A DNA stretch of 64,000 bases from Artemia franciscana. Taxonomy: Eukaryota > Arthropoda > Branchiopoda > Anostraca > Artemiidae. A program made the translations under genes and the position numbers. The notes beneath the pieces are model-generated. The model made no database searches. It was not told the DNA's origin and saw nothing but the letters and a program-made list of their open reading frames with translations. Each line of letters begins with the position of its first letter. Position 1 is the first letter of the stretch. Location: contig NC_088867.1 in the NCBI RefSeq assembly GCF_032884065.1, positions 22,140,281-22,204,280 of the forward strand. The letters are read 5' to 3'. Below are positions 31,159-43,945 of the stretch, one piece after another.

Positions 31159-32851
31159 CAACTAAGCGGATTTGAAAATTGTTTCCACTCAACCAATTTT
31201 GCCTAAGAAAGCTATAATAAAGAAAGGTCAGTACTTGGAATTCTATTTTTTTTTTTTTTTTTTCTTGTCCTGTTGCCTTGCATTGTCTTGCTTTGCCTGA
31301 TTGGTCTCCGAACTTATTTAAGAAAACGCTCTAGTATGTTACTTTAAAAATCTAACCCAAAATACTACTCTAACCTTATTAGAAACTATATAGGTTTAAT
31401 CAAAATATAGCTCATGCTTTGTATACAAAATATTTTGTTGCTAAACTCCAATTCAGCTCAGGTTCGTTTTGATGGAAATTGGCATTAGGGCATTGTCAAT
31501 AGTCCTTATCGAATTTACTTGTTATGGCACTTGGTATTAACCAAGTGACATATAGCAATCGCCAATTATGTCGGTCTGTCTGTCTGTCGGTCCCGGTTTT
31601 GCTACTTTAGGCACTTCCAGGTAAGCTAGGACGATGAAATTTGCCAAGCGTATCAGGGACCGGACCAGATTAAATTAGAAATAGTCGTTTTCCCGATTTG
31701 ACCATCTGGGGGGGAGTGGGGGGCCGGTTAATTCGCCAAAAATAGAAAAAATGAAGTATTTTTAACTTATGAGCGGGTGATTGGATCTTAATGAAATTTG
31801 ATGCTTTGAATGATATTGTGTCTCAGAGCTCTTATTTTAAATCCCGACCAGATCTGATGACATTGGGGGGAGTTGGAGGGGGGAAACCTAAAGTCCCGGT
31901 TTCGCTACTTTAGGCACTTCCAGGTAAGCTAGGACGATGAAATTTGGCAAGCGTCGTTTTCAAGATTTAACCATCTGGGGGGGGGGGGGGGTGGAGGGCC
32001 GGTTAGTTCGCCAAAAATAGAAAAAATGAAGTATTTTTAACTTATGAAAGGGTAATTGGATCTTAATGAAATTTGATGTTTGGAATGATATTGTGTCTCA
32101 GAGCTCTTATTTTAAGTCCCGACCGGATCTGATGACATTGGGGGGAGTTAGAGGGGGGAAACCTAAAGTCCCGGTTTTGTTACTTTTTATATAAAGCATG
32201 AGCTATATTTTGATTAATCCTATATAGTTTATAATAAGGTTAGAGTAGTATTTTGGGTTAGATTTTTAAATTAACATACTAGAGCGTTTTCTTAAATAAG
32301 TTCGGAGACCAAGCAGGCAAAGCAAGACAATGCAAGGCAACAGGACAACAAAATAAAAAAAAATTAGAATTCCAAATACTGACCTTTCTTTATTACAGCT
32401 TTCTTAGGCAAAATTGGTTGAGTGGAAACAATTTTCAAATCCGCTTAGTTGCAAAAAAAAAAAAAAAAAAAAAAAAATCAGAAGCGCGAAGTCTTTTCCT
32501 GAAAAAGCCTCATTGAAATCATAGCTCAAATAAGATTTTTTTTTTGCAAAATTATTATTTTCTTTTTTGCTGTGGATAGCTTCGTTTTTTTTTCCGTGTC
32601 CTTATTCTCCCGTATTGTCAAATAGAGACGGTTCAGAAACTTACATATCTGTACGATATTTTTACATATTATTTCTCCTTATTTGAGTTCCAGCAATTTC
32701 AATTAAAGAAACTCATTTATCGACAGCATGAGAAAACATAAGAAAACGTGGTAGTTTGCAGCCAGTTGAAAAGCAGAATAAATTTCAAAAGCAAAGGCAA
32801 TTTTCACATTGAGCCGTGTCTTCAATAAAGTTTTTCAGGCAAAGCTGGTGT
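30732..32851. repeat. 2.1-kb foldback (copy 2)
   Basis: Same outer arms as 6914-14161: the left arm starts at 30732 with ACACCAGC, and the right arm ends at 32851 with GCTGGTGT. The central loop is reduced to two forward repeat monomers. Right-arm homology begins abruptly at 32187 (TATATAAAGCATGAGC), equivalent to 13497 in copy 1, so the right-hand hairpin element is missing. Confidence 0.85.
31522..32186 (+). mobile_element. Hairpin/GTCT repeat element (copy 2, two forward monomers)
   Basis: Hairpin at 31528-31547, GTCTGTCTGTC tract, then two monomers. The second (31900-32180) has the shortened AAGCGTCGTTTTCAAG form and G-run that in copy 1 occurs only on the opposite strand at 12840-13020. 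Confidence 0.75.
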
Positions 32852-33329
32852 AATATAGAGCTGAATTGATGAGAAACAAAGCACCAGCAAATTTTACTAG
32901 TACCGTCTATTGTTTACCAATAGATACTGTCAATGAACCCAATAATATCAATGATGAAATGTACGGTGAGATTATTAAAAGTTGTTTATGCCCTCAAATT
33001 TGAATAAGTGTCATGTCAAGAGAGAAGACAATGAACTATTTTTTGGAATTAATTCGAGGTATTCATGTTTTGTGATGACATTCTACATGTCATTGTTTAA
33101 ATAATAATATTTCATTGCATTCTTTTGTTATGTTTCTATTATTTTTAGGGTTTGTTAACAACTACAACGTTTAGAACTTTTTTTCAAAAGTTGGATCCTC
33201 AAAAAAAGAAATTTAAAGAAACAAAGTTACAAGTACCAGGTGCATTGGGAATCTACTAGAGTCTGGGATAGGTTAATATGGTTTTTTAACAAGGTGGGAA
33301 AGAGAAGGGCAGGATTTTCCAAATTCCAC
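32852..33329. other. No recognised gene
   Basis: Counterpart of 14162-14639. Confidence 0.4.
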
Positions 33330-33920
33330 ACGCTGAGACCGGCAAACAAACGGTCAGACCCAAGAACACACACAAAGAGATAGAAATATATAAAAACATA
33401 CACAAATACCCAAAGTCAGAAACACAGGAACACAGAGAGAAGCAAACAGACTGTCAGACGCACAGGCTGAGAAAAAAAAGAGAGAGGGAGAGAGAAAAGA
33501 ATACACACAAAAGCAAACAAAATCAGGCAAACGAAGACAGGCAAAATGACGGTTAGACCGCGGGCACGGAGAGAGAGCGCGAGATAAAAAAACACATGAA
33601 CGCACAGTCAGACAAACAGGAAAACGGAGACAGGCAAACAAATGCTGAAACAGACATAGAGAGAGGGAGGGAAAGAGAGTGAGAGAGAAAGAAATACATA
33701 AACACCCACAAAGCCTCAAATAGAGTCACACAAATGCACTGAGAGGGATAAAGACACACACACACACAAAAACACAGAACACACAGTGAGAAACAAAATC
33801 TACACCACACAAACACACAGAGTATGGCAAAGGAACACATAAAAAAAGGCAGAGAGACAAAAACACAAATTCAGGCACAAACGCCTAGAGTCAGAAACAC
33901 ACGCAAAAAAACTGAATCAG
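33330..33920. repeat. CAGA/CACA low-complexity tract (copy 2)
   Basis: Counterpart of 14640-15230. Cys/Leu/Ser-rich minus-strand ORFs (33354-33840) are composition artefacts, and their different lengths in the two copies confirm lack of constraint. Confidence 0.85.
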
Positions 33921-33989
33921 AAACGTGAACACAACAAGTCATCCGCGGGAGCATAAACGTATCGGTATTTTAAACACTATAATTATTTC

Positions 33990-34260
33990 ATGCATTTTCT
34001 TTGCAGTTGCCTCGAAAAAAACAAAAAGGACATCATTGCCTGAAAAACTTTGTTGAAGACACGGCCTATGGGAAAACTTACTTTTATTTTTGAAATTTCA
34101 TTCTTTTTTTTCATCTGGCTGTAAACTGCCTCGTTTTCTCCTTGTCCTACGTTTTCCCATACTTCCAATGCAGACCTTTCTTAAATTGAAGTTGTTTGAA
34201 CGCTAATGAGGAAAAATATTGTGCAAAATATCATACACAAATGTAGGTTAAAAAAAAGTA
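33990..34260 (+). repeat. Diverged foldback-arm copy (copy 2)
   Basis: Counterpart of 15300-15570. Confidence 0.65.
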
Positions 34261-35738
34261 ATACTGCGAATTTGAGAGCACCCTTCCCCTCCTTCCTTTG
34301 ATAATCAATTGGGGGATTTACTTTTTAAGAGGTGATGATCGTTCTCATAGGATTGATAAGCAATATGGAAAATAAGATAGTGATCGATATCCTATCATAT
34401 TTAATAATTTTGTCCTTTGATAATAGACGCACATTTAAGATTAATAATGTTTTTAGTAATATGCTAATACTAGTTTCTTTGCTTTTTACACTTTGGCTAC
34501 TCAACCTTTAAAATATTAAAAACACTTTGTTTTTAGAATTAAGTGTTTCATTGTTTGAACTACTTTAGTTTAGGAATACAGATTGATATTTAATATCACT
34601 CAGTTGGCGTCTAATTTAATGTCAAGCCTTCTGAAGTCTTCTTTTGGCTTCCCGACGGTTTTCAATCTGTAAGTGATAATGGGTCAGGAATAAGTCTTGC
34701 TAACATCTTTTTGATCTACTCGCAGATAAAATCGTGGCTTAGAAAATCAAGATGAAAGTTTCAGATTCTTAGTTTCTAATATTTAGGATAGAAATTTGTA
34801 TTCTGCCTTCCACTTGTTTCTATAGCATTTGGCTTAATTTTCGGCTGTTTATTTTACGGTTTGGCACAGGAATTTCTTCATTTCTTCAAATAGGAAAATT
34901 AGGGGGAAGATAGGCTACAACTTAATTTCATTTTTCCATATTAGGCTAATCATTTTTTTTTGTAAGTATATCATTTATAATTATTGTGTTTCGAAATAAT
35001 CAGAATAGTTGAAGGTCGATAATAGTGGTTTTACAGAAGGAGCAATGCTAGAACAAAAATATATATAAAAGACAACTTTCAATGGGAAAGGGGTTTGAGA
35101 ATTGCTTTGAACCAAAATAATTGTAAAGAAGAAAGTATAATTTGTTCAGATCAAAATGCAGAACATTTTCAGAACAAAATACTTCAAAAAAAATATAGCC
35201 TACCTAGATTAGAACAAGGACAAAAGTAGGCTAGTGGGATAATAAAAGACATTTTAGGTCAAAGTTCTATCCACCTAGGTAGATAGCCTATCTCTGCAAT
35301 GTCAAACTGAAATAATTATTTGTATATTATGAATAGTTTGCTTAGAAAATTTATTAACTGCCTAGTTAGATATATATTAGAGAAGCTAAGATATAGCATT
35401 ATCAAACTATTTTGATGTTTATGATACACCTAAAAGATATTATTTTCTAGCTAGTCAGATATTACCACCAAGTTACTTAAAATAGTTATTGGTAAAATTA
35501 TAGCTGTTCATACAACTGGCCTACAAACAAAGTGAAAATAGCACTCAATACCTTTGTTATGTTCTTTACATGTATAGTAATTGCTTCTATTGTAAATTCT
35601 AATTTCAAGTAGGCTACTTTAACCAAATCTAAACAAACCTTATTATAAATGTTATTAATATTGGCAAAATATAGCATAATATTTTCAAAAATGACGGAAA
35701 AGATGGCACTGAGAAAATGTAGTATTATTTTGTGGATT
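34261..35738. other. No recognised gene
   Basis: Counterpart of 15571-17048, with only scattered substitutions. Confidence 0.45.
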
Positions 35739-36028
35739 AAATAAAAAAAAAATTTTTTACTGAAAGTAAGGAGCAACATCAAAACTTAAAACAAACAGAA
35801 ATTACTCTGCATATGAAAGGGGCTGTTCCCTCCTCCACACCCGGCTCTTTGGGCTAAAGTTTGACTCTTTCTCTCAACTCAACTTTTTAAAACTGTAAAA
35901 ACTTTTGCATAAAGAGCAAGGCATTGAGGAGGGAACAGCCCCTTTCATGTACAGAGCAATTTCTGTTTGTTTTAAGTTTTGATGTTGCTCCCTGCTTTCA
36001 GTTAAAAAACTTGTTTTTTTATTTAATT
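35739..36028. mobile_element. Foldback MITE (copy 2)
   Basis: Left arm 35739-35833, right arm 35926-36028; same element as 17049-17338. Confidence 0.8.
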
Positions 36029-36746
36029 ACTGAACATTTTTTAGTTAATTCATGTTTTGATTTCAGCTCTCTGCAAATGAATAATTAAAAGGAAATTTGC
36101 ATATTTTTTGGCTAAATGGCTTTCTCATAGTTTTGATCAAACAATTTGGAGAAATAAGGAGCACAGTAGGAGGCCCAATTGCCTTCTAATTTTTTTGGTT
36201 AAATAAAAGGCAACCAGAACTTTTAGTTTTTTACAAACATTTTCATTAGTGAAAGATATAGGTAACTTACAAAATAGCTTACATAACAAACTTCTATATT
36301 CATATGTTTTTATTACATATATGAGGGGGTTTGCCCACTTGTCAATACCTTGCTCTTTATGCTAAAGCTTATATTTTGTCCTAATTCCTTAAGAATGACC
36401 CCTGTATCACAAAGGCCATAGAATAAATAGTTGAAATTTCTAAAAATACTTTTTTCTTGAAGCCAATTAAAGCAGTTCAATTGGCTTTCCTATAAAGTGA
36501 ATATATCACTTGATTCCTTTTTTATGCTCTTTATGAATAAAATAAATTGCTTCTACCTTAAATTGAGATTTAAGCACTTGTTGAGCTCTTAAAAATGATA
36601 AATTTTCTAAAAATTATGACAGTTCATATAACTGACTTACCAATAAAGCAAATACACCACTTGATGCCTTTTTGATGTTTTTTACTAAAATAATAATTGC
36701 TTCTACCACAAATTCAAATTTAAGCTCTTTTTGAGCTCTTATTATG

Positions 36747-37174
36747 CAGGGCTGCTAAAAAATTTTTAAGGAGTATGTCATATTTTTTTCAAAAATGTGC
36801 TTTTTGTGTCATCTCAGATTTCATAATGTGTCATATTTTTTTGCTACAATTGGTATCATATTTAATTGTCAAATCTTTATTTAGAGTTTTGAACATACAA
36901 TCTTTTCCAAATCAGTTCAAAAAAGGAGTAAACTTAACCTTATCCTATTATCTTGGGATCATAACCATTTTATGACTTCATGGAAGAAATAGAAACATTT
37001 GACTAAATTAATGTTGCACACTATGAATTTGTGTCTGGGCAGCCAATGAGGCAAGTTTAAATTTATAAAAGTTTTAGGGACAATCAATTCCAACAGTTAA
37101 TTGAAAATAGACTTTGTATGACATCATAATTGTAATCAGCTCTATATGGAATCAGCATTATTGGCTAAGCTATT
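36747..37174 (+). repeat. ~420-bp direct repeat, first member (copy 2)
   Basis: Counterpart of 18058-18484. Confidence 0.8.
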
Positions 37175-37661
37175 TACTCAATTAGTAAGCCACTCAACCA
37201 GCTTCAATCTAGTATTTTTGTCATATTTGTTGGTGCCTTTTTAAGCCAGATGGATTATTCTGAAGGAAAGACATCTCTGGAAATTAGTAATCTTGTCCAA
37301 GGTGGGATACCCCTCCTATACTCCTAAAAATGGGAATTGCTGCTTATGCATACAGCTTTGGTAAACTGCATGCTGTTTACTTTTTTCTATTAACACAAAT
37401 TCAAATTGAAGCTCTTCTTGATCTCTTAAAAATGACAAATTTTAGTTAAAGTATAACATATCACTCAATTTCCACAAAATAATACTATATTTTCTCAGCA
37501 TCATTTTTCCATCATTTTTGAACAAATAATGCTACATTTTCTCAGTGCTAAAATTATTTATAATAATGTTAGGTTAGGATAAAAATTGATTAAATTTGAA
37601 TTTCAGTTAGAGGCAATTATTATATTCATAAGAGCATAAGAAAAGGCATCAAGCTTTATTC

Positions 37662-38071
37662 AGGGCTGCCAATTTTTTTAAGGAGTGTATCATATATTTT
37701 CCAAAAATGTGCTTTTGTGTCATCTCAGATTTTATAATGTGTTGTATTTTTTGCTACAAGTGGTATCATATTTAATTGTCAAATCTTTATTTAGAGTTTT
37801 GAATATATAATCAGTTAAAAGAGAGTAAACTTAACCTTATCCTATTATCTTGGAATCATGACCATTTTATGACTTCATGAAAGAAATAGAAGCATTTGAC
37901 TAAATGAATGCTACACACTATGAATTTGTGTCTGGGCAGCCAATGAGGCAAGTTTAAATTTATAAAAGTTTTAGGGACAATTAATTCCAACAGTAAATTG
38001 AAAATAGACTTTTTGTATGATGTCACAATTGTAATCAGCTCTATATGTAATTAGCATTATTGGCTAAGCTT
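37662..38071 (+). repeat. ~420-bp direct repeat, second member (copy 2)
   Basis: Counterpart of 18972-19381. Confidence 0.8.
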
Positions 38072-39181
38072 TTTATTTAATCACAACCAAGATCTTCAAG
38101 TATGAATACTTTTTCTCTTTTTTCCCTAATAAATTAATTCAAGCATGAATGTTTTTTTCTATTTTTCCCTAGCTATTTTTTTTTCTGTTTATTATGAGCT
38201 CAGTCCTTTTTATCTTGTTTAATCATCATATTAGCTGTATTCATCCCTTTTTTACACCTGTATCATTTTGGAAAATTTGCTACTCCTTTGTGAGGATTCC
38301 AACCTGCATTTTCAACTATTAATATTTTGCTCTCCATGCTATTTTAAGGCTAATTTTCACAATATTTGTTCATTATTCAGCATTTTGGGATATGTAGCCT
38401 ACAACTCCTTTGTGACAGTTACAACTGACATTATCAATTATGAATATTTTCGCTCTTAACCATATTTAACCTATTTTTCTTTGCTTACTCAGCATATTGT
38501 CACAAGTTCAGCTGTTTATCTTTTCATATCAAATTTGTGTTTTCCAGTTGCTCCTGTTTATTAGATATTTGAACTCATCCTTTTGTAAGCATATGGATCT
38601 GATCTGCATGTCCACTTATGTGTGTGGGCTTTACTTTTTCTTTGTATGTGAGCATACATCAATGATTTGCCATCTTTCTCTGTGTGTTTTTGTATTAACT
38701 TTTACCTAATTTTCAGCAGCTTGTGCCTTTTCCTCTTTTTTGCTACCTTGTTTTGATGTATATTTGTATTTTGTGTGATGTATGTACTCAGCCTCTTAAA
38801 TTATTTGGTTCCAACCCCATATGTATGGATATTACTGTATCTGTATGTTCCTTTGTTTTTGTGTGTGTGTGCATGCATCTGCAACTTGCCATCCATCTCT
38901 GTGTGTTTCCTGGGGCGTCAATTTGGAAAACTCTTGGGGCAAGGCAGGAATGTTTCTTTGATTCATTTTCTTTTTTTATGCTTGTATTTATTTTTGTTTG
39001 CTCTACTTTGTTTGTTTTACTCTTTTATCATTATGTCCAAAACCACTGCACTTATTGTGCTTTTTCTGAAAGATGGTTTGGTGTGTTTTAACTAATCTTC
39101 TGAAAACAAAGCTTTGGAACTGATCCAAAATTTAACATTTTTGTATTTTAAATGTAATTTTGTAATTTTTTTTTCTTACAG
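38072..39181. other. Spacer/intron upstream of IP3R exon A
   Basis: Counterpart of 19382-20491. A small cluster of differences from copy 1 lies near 38146-38210. ORFs are composition artefacts. Confidence 0.45.
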
Positions 39182-39354
39182 AACTTTTTGAGGACCCAAA
39201 ATACTAAAAACAATTACAACCTTGTATCAGAGACTCTAGTTTTTTTTGACTGTATAGCTGTACAACTTGTAGCCCTGACCTTGCACAGGGTATAAGAAAG
39301 CAGACCTTATTCCTGATCAACCAAACACTTGAAAGCCTCACATAATTCTGTCAG
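39182..39354 (+). pseudogene. Itpr: IP3 receptor exon A remnant (copy 2)
   Basis: Identical by eye to 20492-20664: same CAG acceptor, same ~7-bp loss and frameshift, same TAA within LINQTLESLT*FCQ, same ATAACT in place of a GT donor. The damage therefore predates the duplication that produced copies 1 and 2. Confidence 0.85.
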
Positions 39355-40907
39355 ATAACTTAAAGATTTATTTTTTGGCTTATTTCTTGCCTGGATGTAT
39401 AATATTGCATGGTTTTGATACTATTTCTCTTAATTTTATTAGCTGTATAATTCTATTAGTTATGCATTAAATATGACTTAGTTGTAATGCATTCTTTTAG
39501 TTATTCATTAACTAAGAATCTGTTCTATTGGATAGTTTTTTTTGTTGCTCTTTTTTTTGTCTCTTTATTGGCCTTTTCTACAATTAGCCATGCCTTGATG
39601 CCCGAAATTATTCAGTTCTTTTGACAATCTAATTGTACTTAGTGTCTTTTGTTAGTTTGAATTTTTTATCAATATTTTATCAAATCTTACCTTCATAGAC
39701 TTGTCCTTAACAGCATTAGTATGACAGTAGTTGCGGTGGCAGTAGGAGAAGAAATTGCAGTGTTAGTGTTCCATTAGTAGCAGTAGTGACAGTAGTAGGT
39801 GAAGTTTTGATTTAGTTCAAATTTCTCCTTAACGTTTCCTCAGATGTTTATTTCAATATCCGCAGCCCAATTAGTACTCGCTACAGAAGTAGTACTTTTA
39901 GCGATTGTAGTGGTAGTTGTAGTAGTAGTTTGTAGTAGTAATTCTGCAGTGTATAATTTTTAAGAACTGCAGACCGACTTGAGCAAGATAGCCTGCGTCA
40001 TGTGGCCATTTATTATTATTTTGGGACTCTAGTGCAGTGTGTTCTATTTTGTAGTTTAGAAATCTTTGCACAAGTCATATGGCTTATTAGTCAATTGTGT
40101 AATTTCTACTTTTCTTTGTCAAAAAAGTATGCAAAATTCACTTGAAAAATGTATAGAATTGAATGTGAAATCATATGTAATAGATAGGATCATCTTGCTT
40201 AAAAATTAGGAAGTGGTTGTTGTCATTTTTGGGGCAGGCTACTTTTTTGTGTTGTGCCTTCCCCTTTCGTATGAACGAGGTAGTATTACTGAAACCAATT
40301 GTCTTTATCTATTAATGTTTGATTTTTTTTAAGATATCATTCTACAAATAAAACTCTTTTAGATCCATAGTGTCCACTGATATAGCACAAAATAAACATA
40401 AAATCTCAGGAAAGATTCAGGCATTCGAACTAAATCAAATACTACATTCTGCGATGTTTTATTCCTTTGATATTAATGTTGGCAACAAAACACGCTCACA
40501 TTATTATGACGTTCTCAACGATTTATTTTGGTTTATATCTAATAATTTTTCTTTGTTCTCTGGTTTCTAGTGATTCTTTAAGATAAATTTGAACCGCCCT
40601 TATAAATTTTCGTCCTTGTAAATAATTTACAGGTTAGGAAGCCAAAAAACATTCCACTGGAAGTCAATACATAAAGAAAATCAAATATCTACATCTTAAT
40701 CCTCTCGTATTGTGCCAGAGCAATTTGACAAATCTGGATGAAAAGCAAATTTGAGTAAATTTGTAATTTGAAAGATTTGTTTAAGTTGTCTACTTTTTTG
40801 GGGGTGATTTTTCAAGTTTCGTTTTGTCTTTTGACAGTTTCTCTTTCTTTATTTACCTTAACTTTTTTTTTCTTTGTTTTAATGCTAATATTTATTTTTA
40901 ATTTCAG
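39355..40907 (+). other. IP3R pseudogene intron (copy 2)
   Basis: About 1.55 kb. After 39613 it lacks the 20926-22050 segment of copy 1 but keeps about 0.5 kb (39640-40130) that copy 1 lost. That stretch includes AGT-type repeats near 39890-39945 and GTCC/GATTTAGTTC blocks of the 116-bp family. Confidence 0.6.
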
Positions 40908-41135
40908 GGACCCGTAATAACCCATGAGAATCAGAATTGTATAGCAATGCATGAATCAAACAGCTTAGACATAGTAGTTGGCCTTTTAACAGACGATATT
41001 AGTGAACTTGTAGATCAGACCAACCTTTTGAAATTGAAGAATAATGCCTGTAAGCTGTTATCAGCCATTTTGGAAAGCCGAACAGATACGAAGAGTGCAG
41101 AGAGGATTTTAGCCAACAAGAATTCCAGACAGATG
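40908..41135 (+). pseudogene. Itpr: IP3 receptor exon B, open frame (copy 2)
   Basis: A 228-bp exon with TTTCAG acceptor (40906-40907) and ATG|GTAGGT donor (41136-41137). It is open through all 76 codons: GPVITHENQNCIAMHESNS, a variable middle, then LKLKNNACKLLSAILESR and SAERIL. This is part of the RIH-associated, mostly helical cytosolic region that couples IP3 binding to the calcium pore. Codon 27 is TTA (Leu) rather than a stop. I call it a pseudogene exon because its upstream partner exon A is dead and no other IP3R exon is visible within the window. If it were spliced to intact exons from a neighbouring gene it could still be used, and that cannot be excluded from this window. Confidence 0.8.
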
Positions 41136-41595
41136 GTAGGTAATATGTGATGGTACACGTCAATTTTTGCTGATGTCCTTACTAAGTTATGCAGAATAAA
41201 GAGTGACAAGTTTCAATGGCTTCTATGGGGGGAGGGGTGCCCCCCTTCCTTTCTTCCGATTTTTGTGCCCTTCCCATCTAGATTTTAAAATATATAGATT
41301 CTGGGTATTGTCATTGAAAAATATACTTTTTTCGTATATTCATGGGAAAAATTAAAAACAAAATAATATTGTCCCCATCCCCCTAATTTTTGTGAATTGG
41401 CGCCATTGACAAGATATCAGGAAAAAATTAAAGTAAGTGACTGAACTTAATGGATTAATTACCGCGTTTCAGGAATTGATATTTGAGCTGATTCCCGAAA
41501 ATTTGATCAGTAAAAAAAAATTAAAGAAGAAATATCAAAGAAACGGTGCAGAAAGCGATTAGTCCAAACTGTTTGTCCTTTTTCGTAACTAGTAT
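41136..41595 (+). other. Sequence downstream of IP3R exon B, no further exon seen
   Basis: Counterpart of 23078-23537 and 60079-60538. Contains G-run and C-rich patches (about 41227-41245). No following IP3R exon is recognisable before LINE-B. Confidence 0.5.
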
Positions 41596-41611
41596 TTATA
41601 TATATATATTA

Positions 41612-41661
<50 letters not shown>

Positions 41662-41663
41662 GT

Positions 41664-41731
<68 letters not shown>

Positions 41732-41732
41732 G
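41596..41732. repeat. (TA)n microsatellite with TG/AC interruptions
   Basis: Longer and more interrupted than in copies 1 and 4. Tyr-Ile ORFs on both strands are artefacts. Confidence 0.95.
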
Positions 41733-41765
41733 TAAAGATACGCCCAAACAGAGGATTGTTTCCTT

Positions 41766-43190
41766 TTTGGCTCTGATAGTAAGTAAGTAAGTAATTTTAC
41801 TGCCGCCCAGGATTTTACATGAAATAAAAACAGAGGAGTATAAAAAAGGGAAAAGAAAAGAAAAGTCACACTATGGAACATCTCCAAATGCATTTACACA
41901 TTATGTACAGTAGTAAAACTACTGACACAGAATGGCTAGCCTATGGCTTGCTCTTCCCTTAGCGTTTTTCAGGAAATTCTCGGCGACATGGTTAACACAG
42001 ACTATTGGATCGGATACGCCATAATAGCGCATGATATAGAGTTACTCATCTACGGTAAAAGTCTTAGAAGGAACTTTGCGAATTGAAAAAAAAACAGAAC
42101 TCTTACTTTTACACAAAGAGCAGACGACAGATATTGCCAAAAAGGTGCTATATACAGTACATGTGGAAGGGCAACGGCATTATACAGCAAGGCCAGATAC
42201 TTACAGCAAAACTGATGTCTGTTACTAATAATTGACCTATACGCAATCCGGATTTTCACTTCTACTTGCCGCACTAGCAGCTTCCCGGTAGAGTTGAGGC
42301 TTCGAACGATTGGTAAACCAAGGTAAGTAATACTCTCAGATGGCTTCACAACTGAATCACCAAAATGGGATTTCTCCTTCGCAGTGCTTAGCATTAAAAA
42401 ACTAGACGGCAAATTTGACATATTAAGTGAAAAACCTACGTATCCCCTATTAATTGTATTCCGAAAATTCTTCGAAAGTCGATCAGCCGACCTGTTTAAA
42501 TTAAGCAAGTCATCAGCGTGCGTCATCAACGAAACATTGATCTCCTTTGAAACACTAGACGTAGCTACTCGGACTTGCGCCGGCAAAACACTATTGTTGA
42601 CAAACTCGGAAAAACAACTGAGCCTTGCCTGACTCTCATGTGGTTCGGTAAAACAGCGAATTCGACCGTATTTGAGAGCATTTTGATTTGCACTCTAAAT
42701 TTATTACATATAATACAATACCCTGACAATACACAAATTTAGCCCTTGTTTATACGCTTCTAGAAGGATCTGCGTGTGCACCGACGAGTCAAAAGCCCGG
42801 CTCACATCAAAAGAGCCAATAACTAGTGGACCACCCGTTTCCTCAGAACCAGACAAAATAGCACCAAGGGCGAATAGAGCATCAGCGCAGCTGAGCCCTA
42901 CCGTAAAACCAAACTAGTGGTTTTGCAATTGGCAACAGTGTCTAACATTTGACAATATAAGCATTTCTAGAAGCTTGCGTAAAACTGGAGACACAGCAAT
43001 TGGATGATACGAGGTGCATATGTTAGCTAGCTTTCGTTTTTTTTCAGGATTGGTGTAAGTTTCCCTTTACAGAAAACATTTGATACAAAATTGACTGGGA
43101 TTCGGGGCACTAAATCACTCGTAACGTAAGCTCGCCAGTCATTTGGATTACTAGGCATAGACTTAAGCGTGTTTGGGCGATCTTTCATTC
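41766..43190 (-). pseudogene. LINE-B reverse transcriptase remnant (copy 2)
   Basis: Same motifs as copy 1: the 178-codon segment 42050-42586 has THADDLLNLNRS and YLGLPI. About 220 bp upstream of the fingers motif are deleted near 43097, joining AAAATTGACTG to GGATTCGGGGC. Confidence 0.85.
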
Positions 43191-43630
43191 GGTCTTTCCA
43201 TTAACCATTTGGATGATTAATTATTCTCTCTGTATGGTCATATTTCATATTCGTGCGATGCTGCTCTAAGGCTTTCTCAAATTAACGTTTTGTGTGTACA
43301 CGAAGATAATTCAACACAAGGATAGTAATTCATAGCTAATGAAAAAGTGAGCTCTACTGTGGATTCGAGCTCTCTGGAATATAGCCCAACCACCTACCCC
43401 CTCCCCGTGGATACGACCTTGGTATCCTCTTGGTAACAAATAAATAAAAATAGATATGAAATGAAAGTGAATGAATACATATATGAAAGTCTAAATAAAT
43501 ATTAAGTAGATAGCAGGGATCCTTACTGAAAAGTTTTTTTGTGAATTATTACGTATCCTTGATTAGGTTCATTATTATCTTGTTACTAACAATAATTGAA
43601 AAGAATATGAAATGATAGCGCTTTCTCCTG
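43191..43630. other. Unit boundary spacer
   Basis: Counterpart of 25301-25740; no gene recognised. Confidence 0.4.
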
Positions 43631-43945
43631 GTTGGAGGGGGAAACCCCTCCACTCTCTTTACTACTACTATGAAGAACTCACCACAGCACCAAGCCACTG
43701 GAGTCCAACACAGCTACGCACGCTCCTCTATCCCAATTTATTCAGAGTCTCCCTATTTACACCCTCCCAGGAAGTTTCTATTCCCTTTAAATCTTTCTTT
43801 ATGACATCCTCCCACCTCAACTGCGGACAACCTTCTTTCTGTTTAGCCCTAGACAGTTGGCTGAAAAGGACAATTTTTGGTAATCTGTCATCCTTTATCC
43901 GCAGCTTGTGCCCCAGCTATATCTACCTTTCTCTCATTATAGCCC
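43631..43945 (-). pseudogene. LINE-A C-terminal tail (copy 3)
   Basis: Same tail as copies 1 and 2, with one TAC repeat fewer at its 3' microsatellite. Confidence 0.7.

Larger units (their letters stand above)
25741..43630 (+). repeat. Large tandem unit, copy 2 (subtype b)
   Basis: Second copy. Relative to copy 1 it lacks about 1.6 kb (equivalent to 2636-4247) at a junction near 28053, has a foldback about 5.1 kb shorter, and has a different intron deletion. It holds the only open IP3R exon B. Confidence 0.9.
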
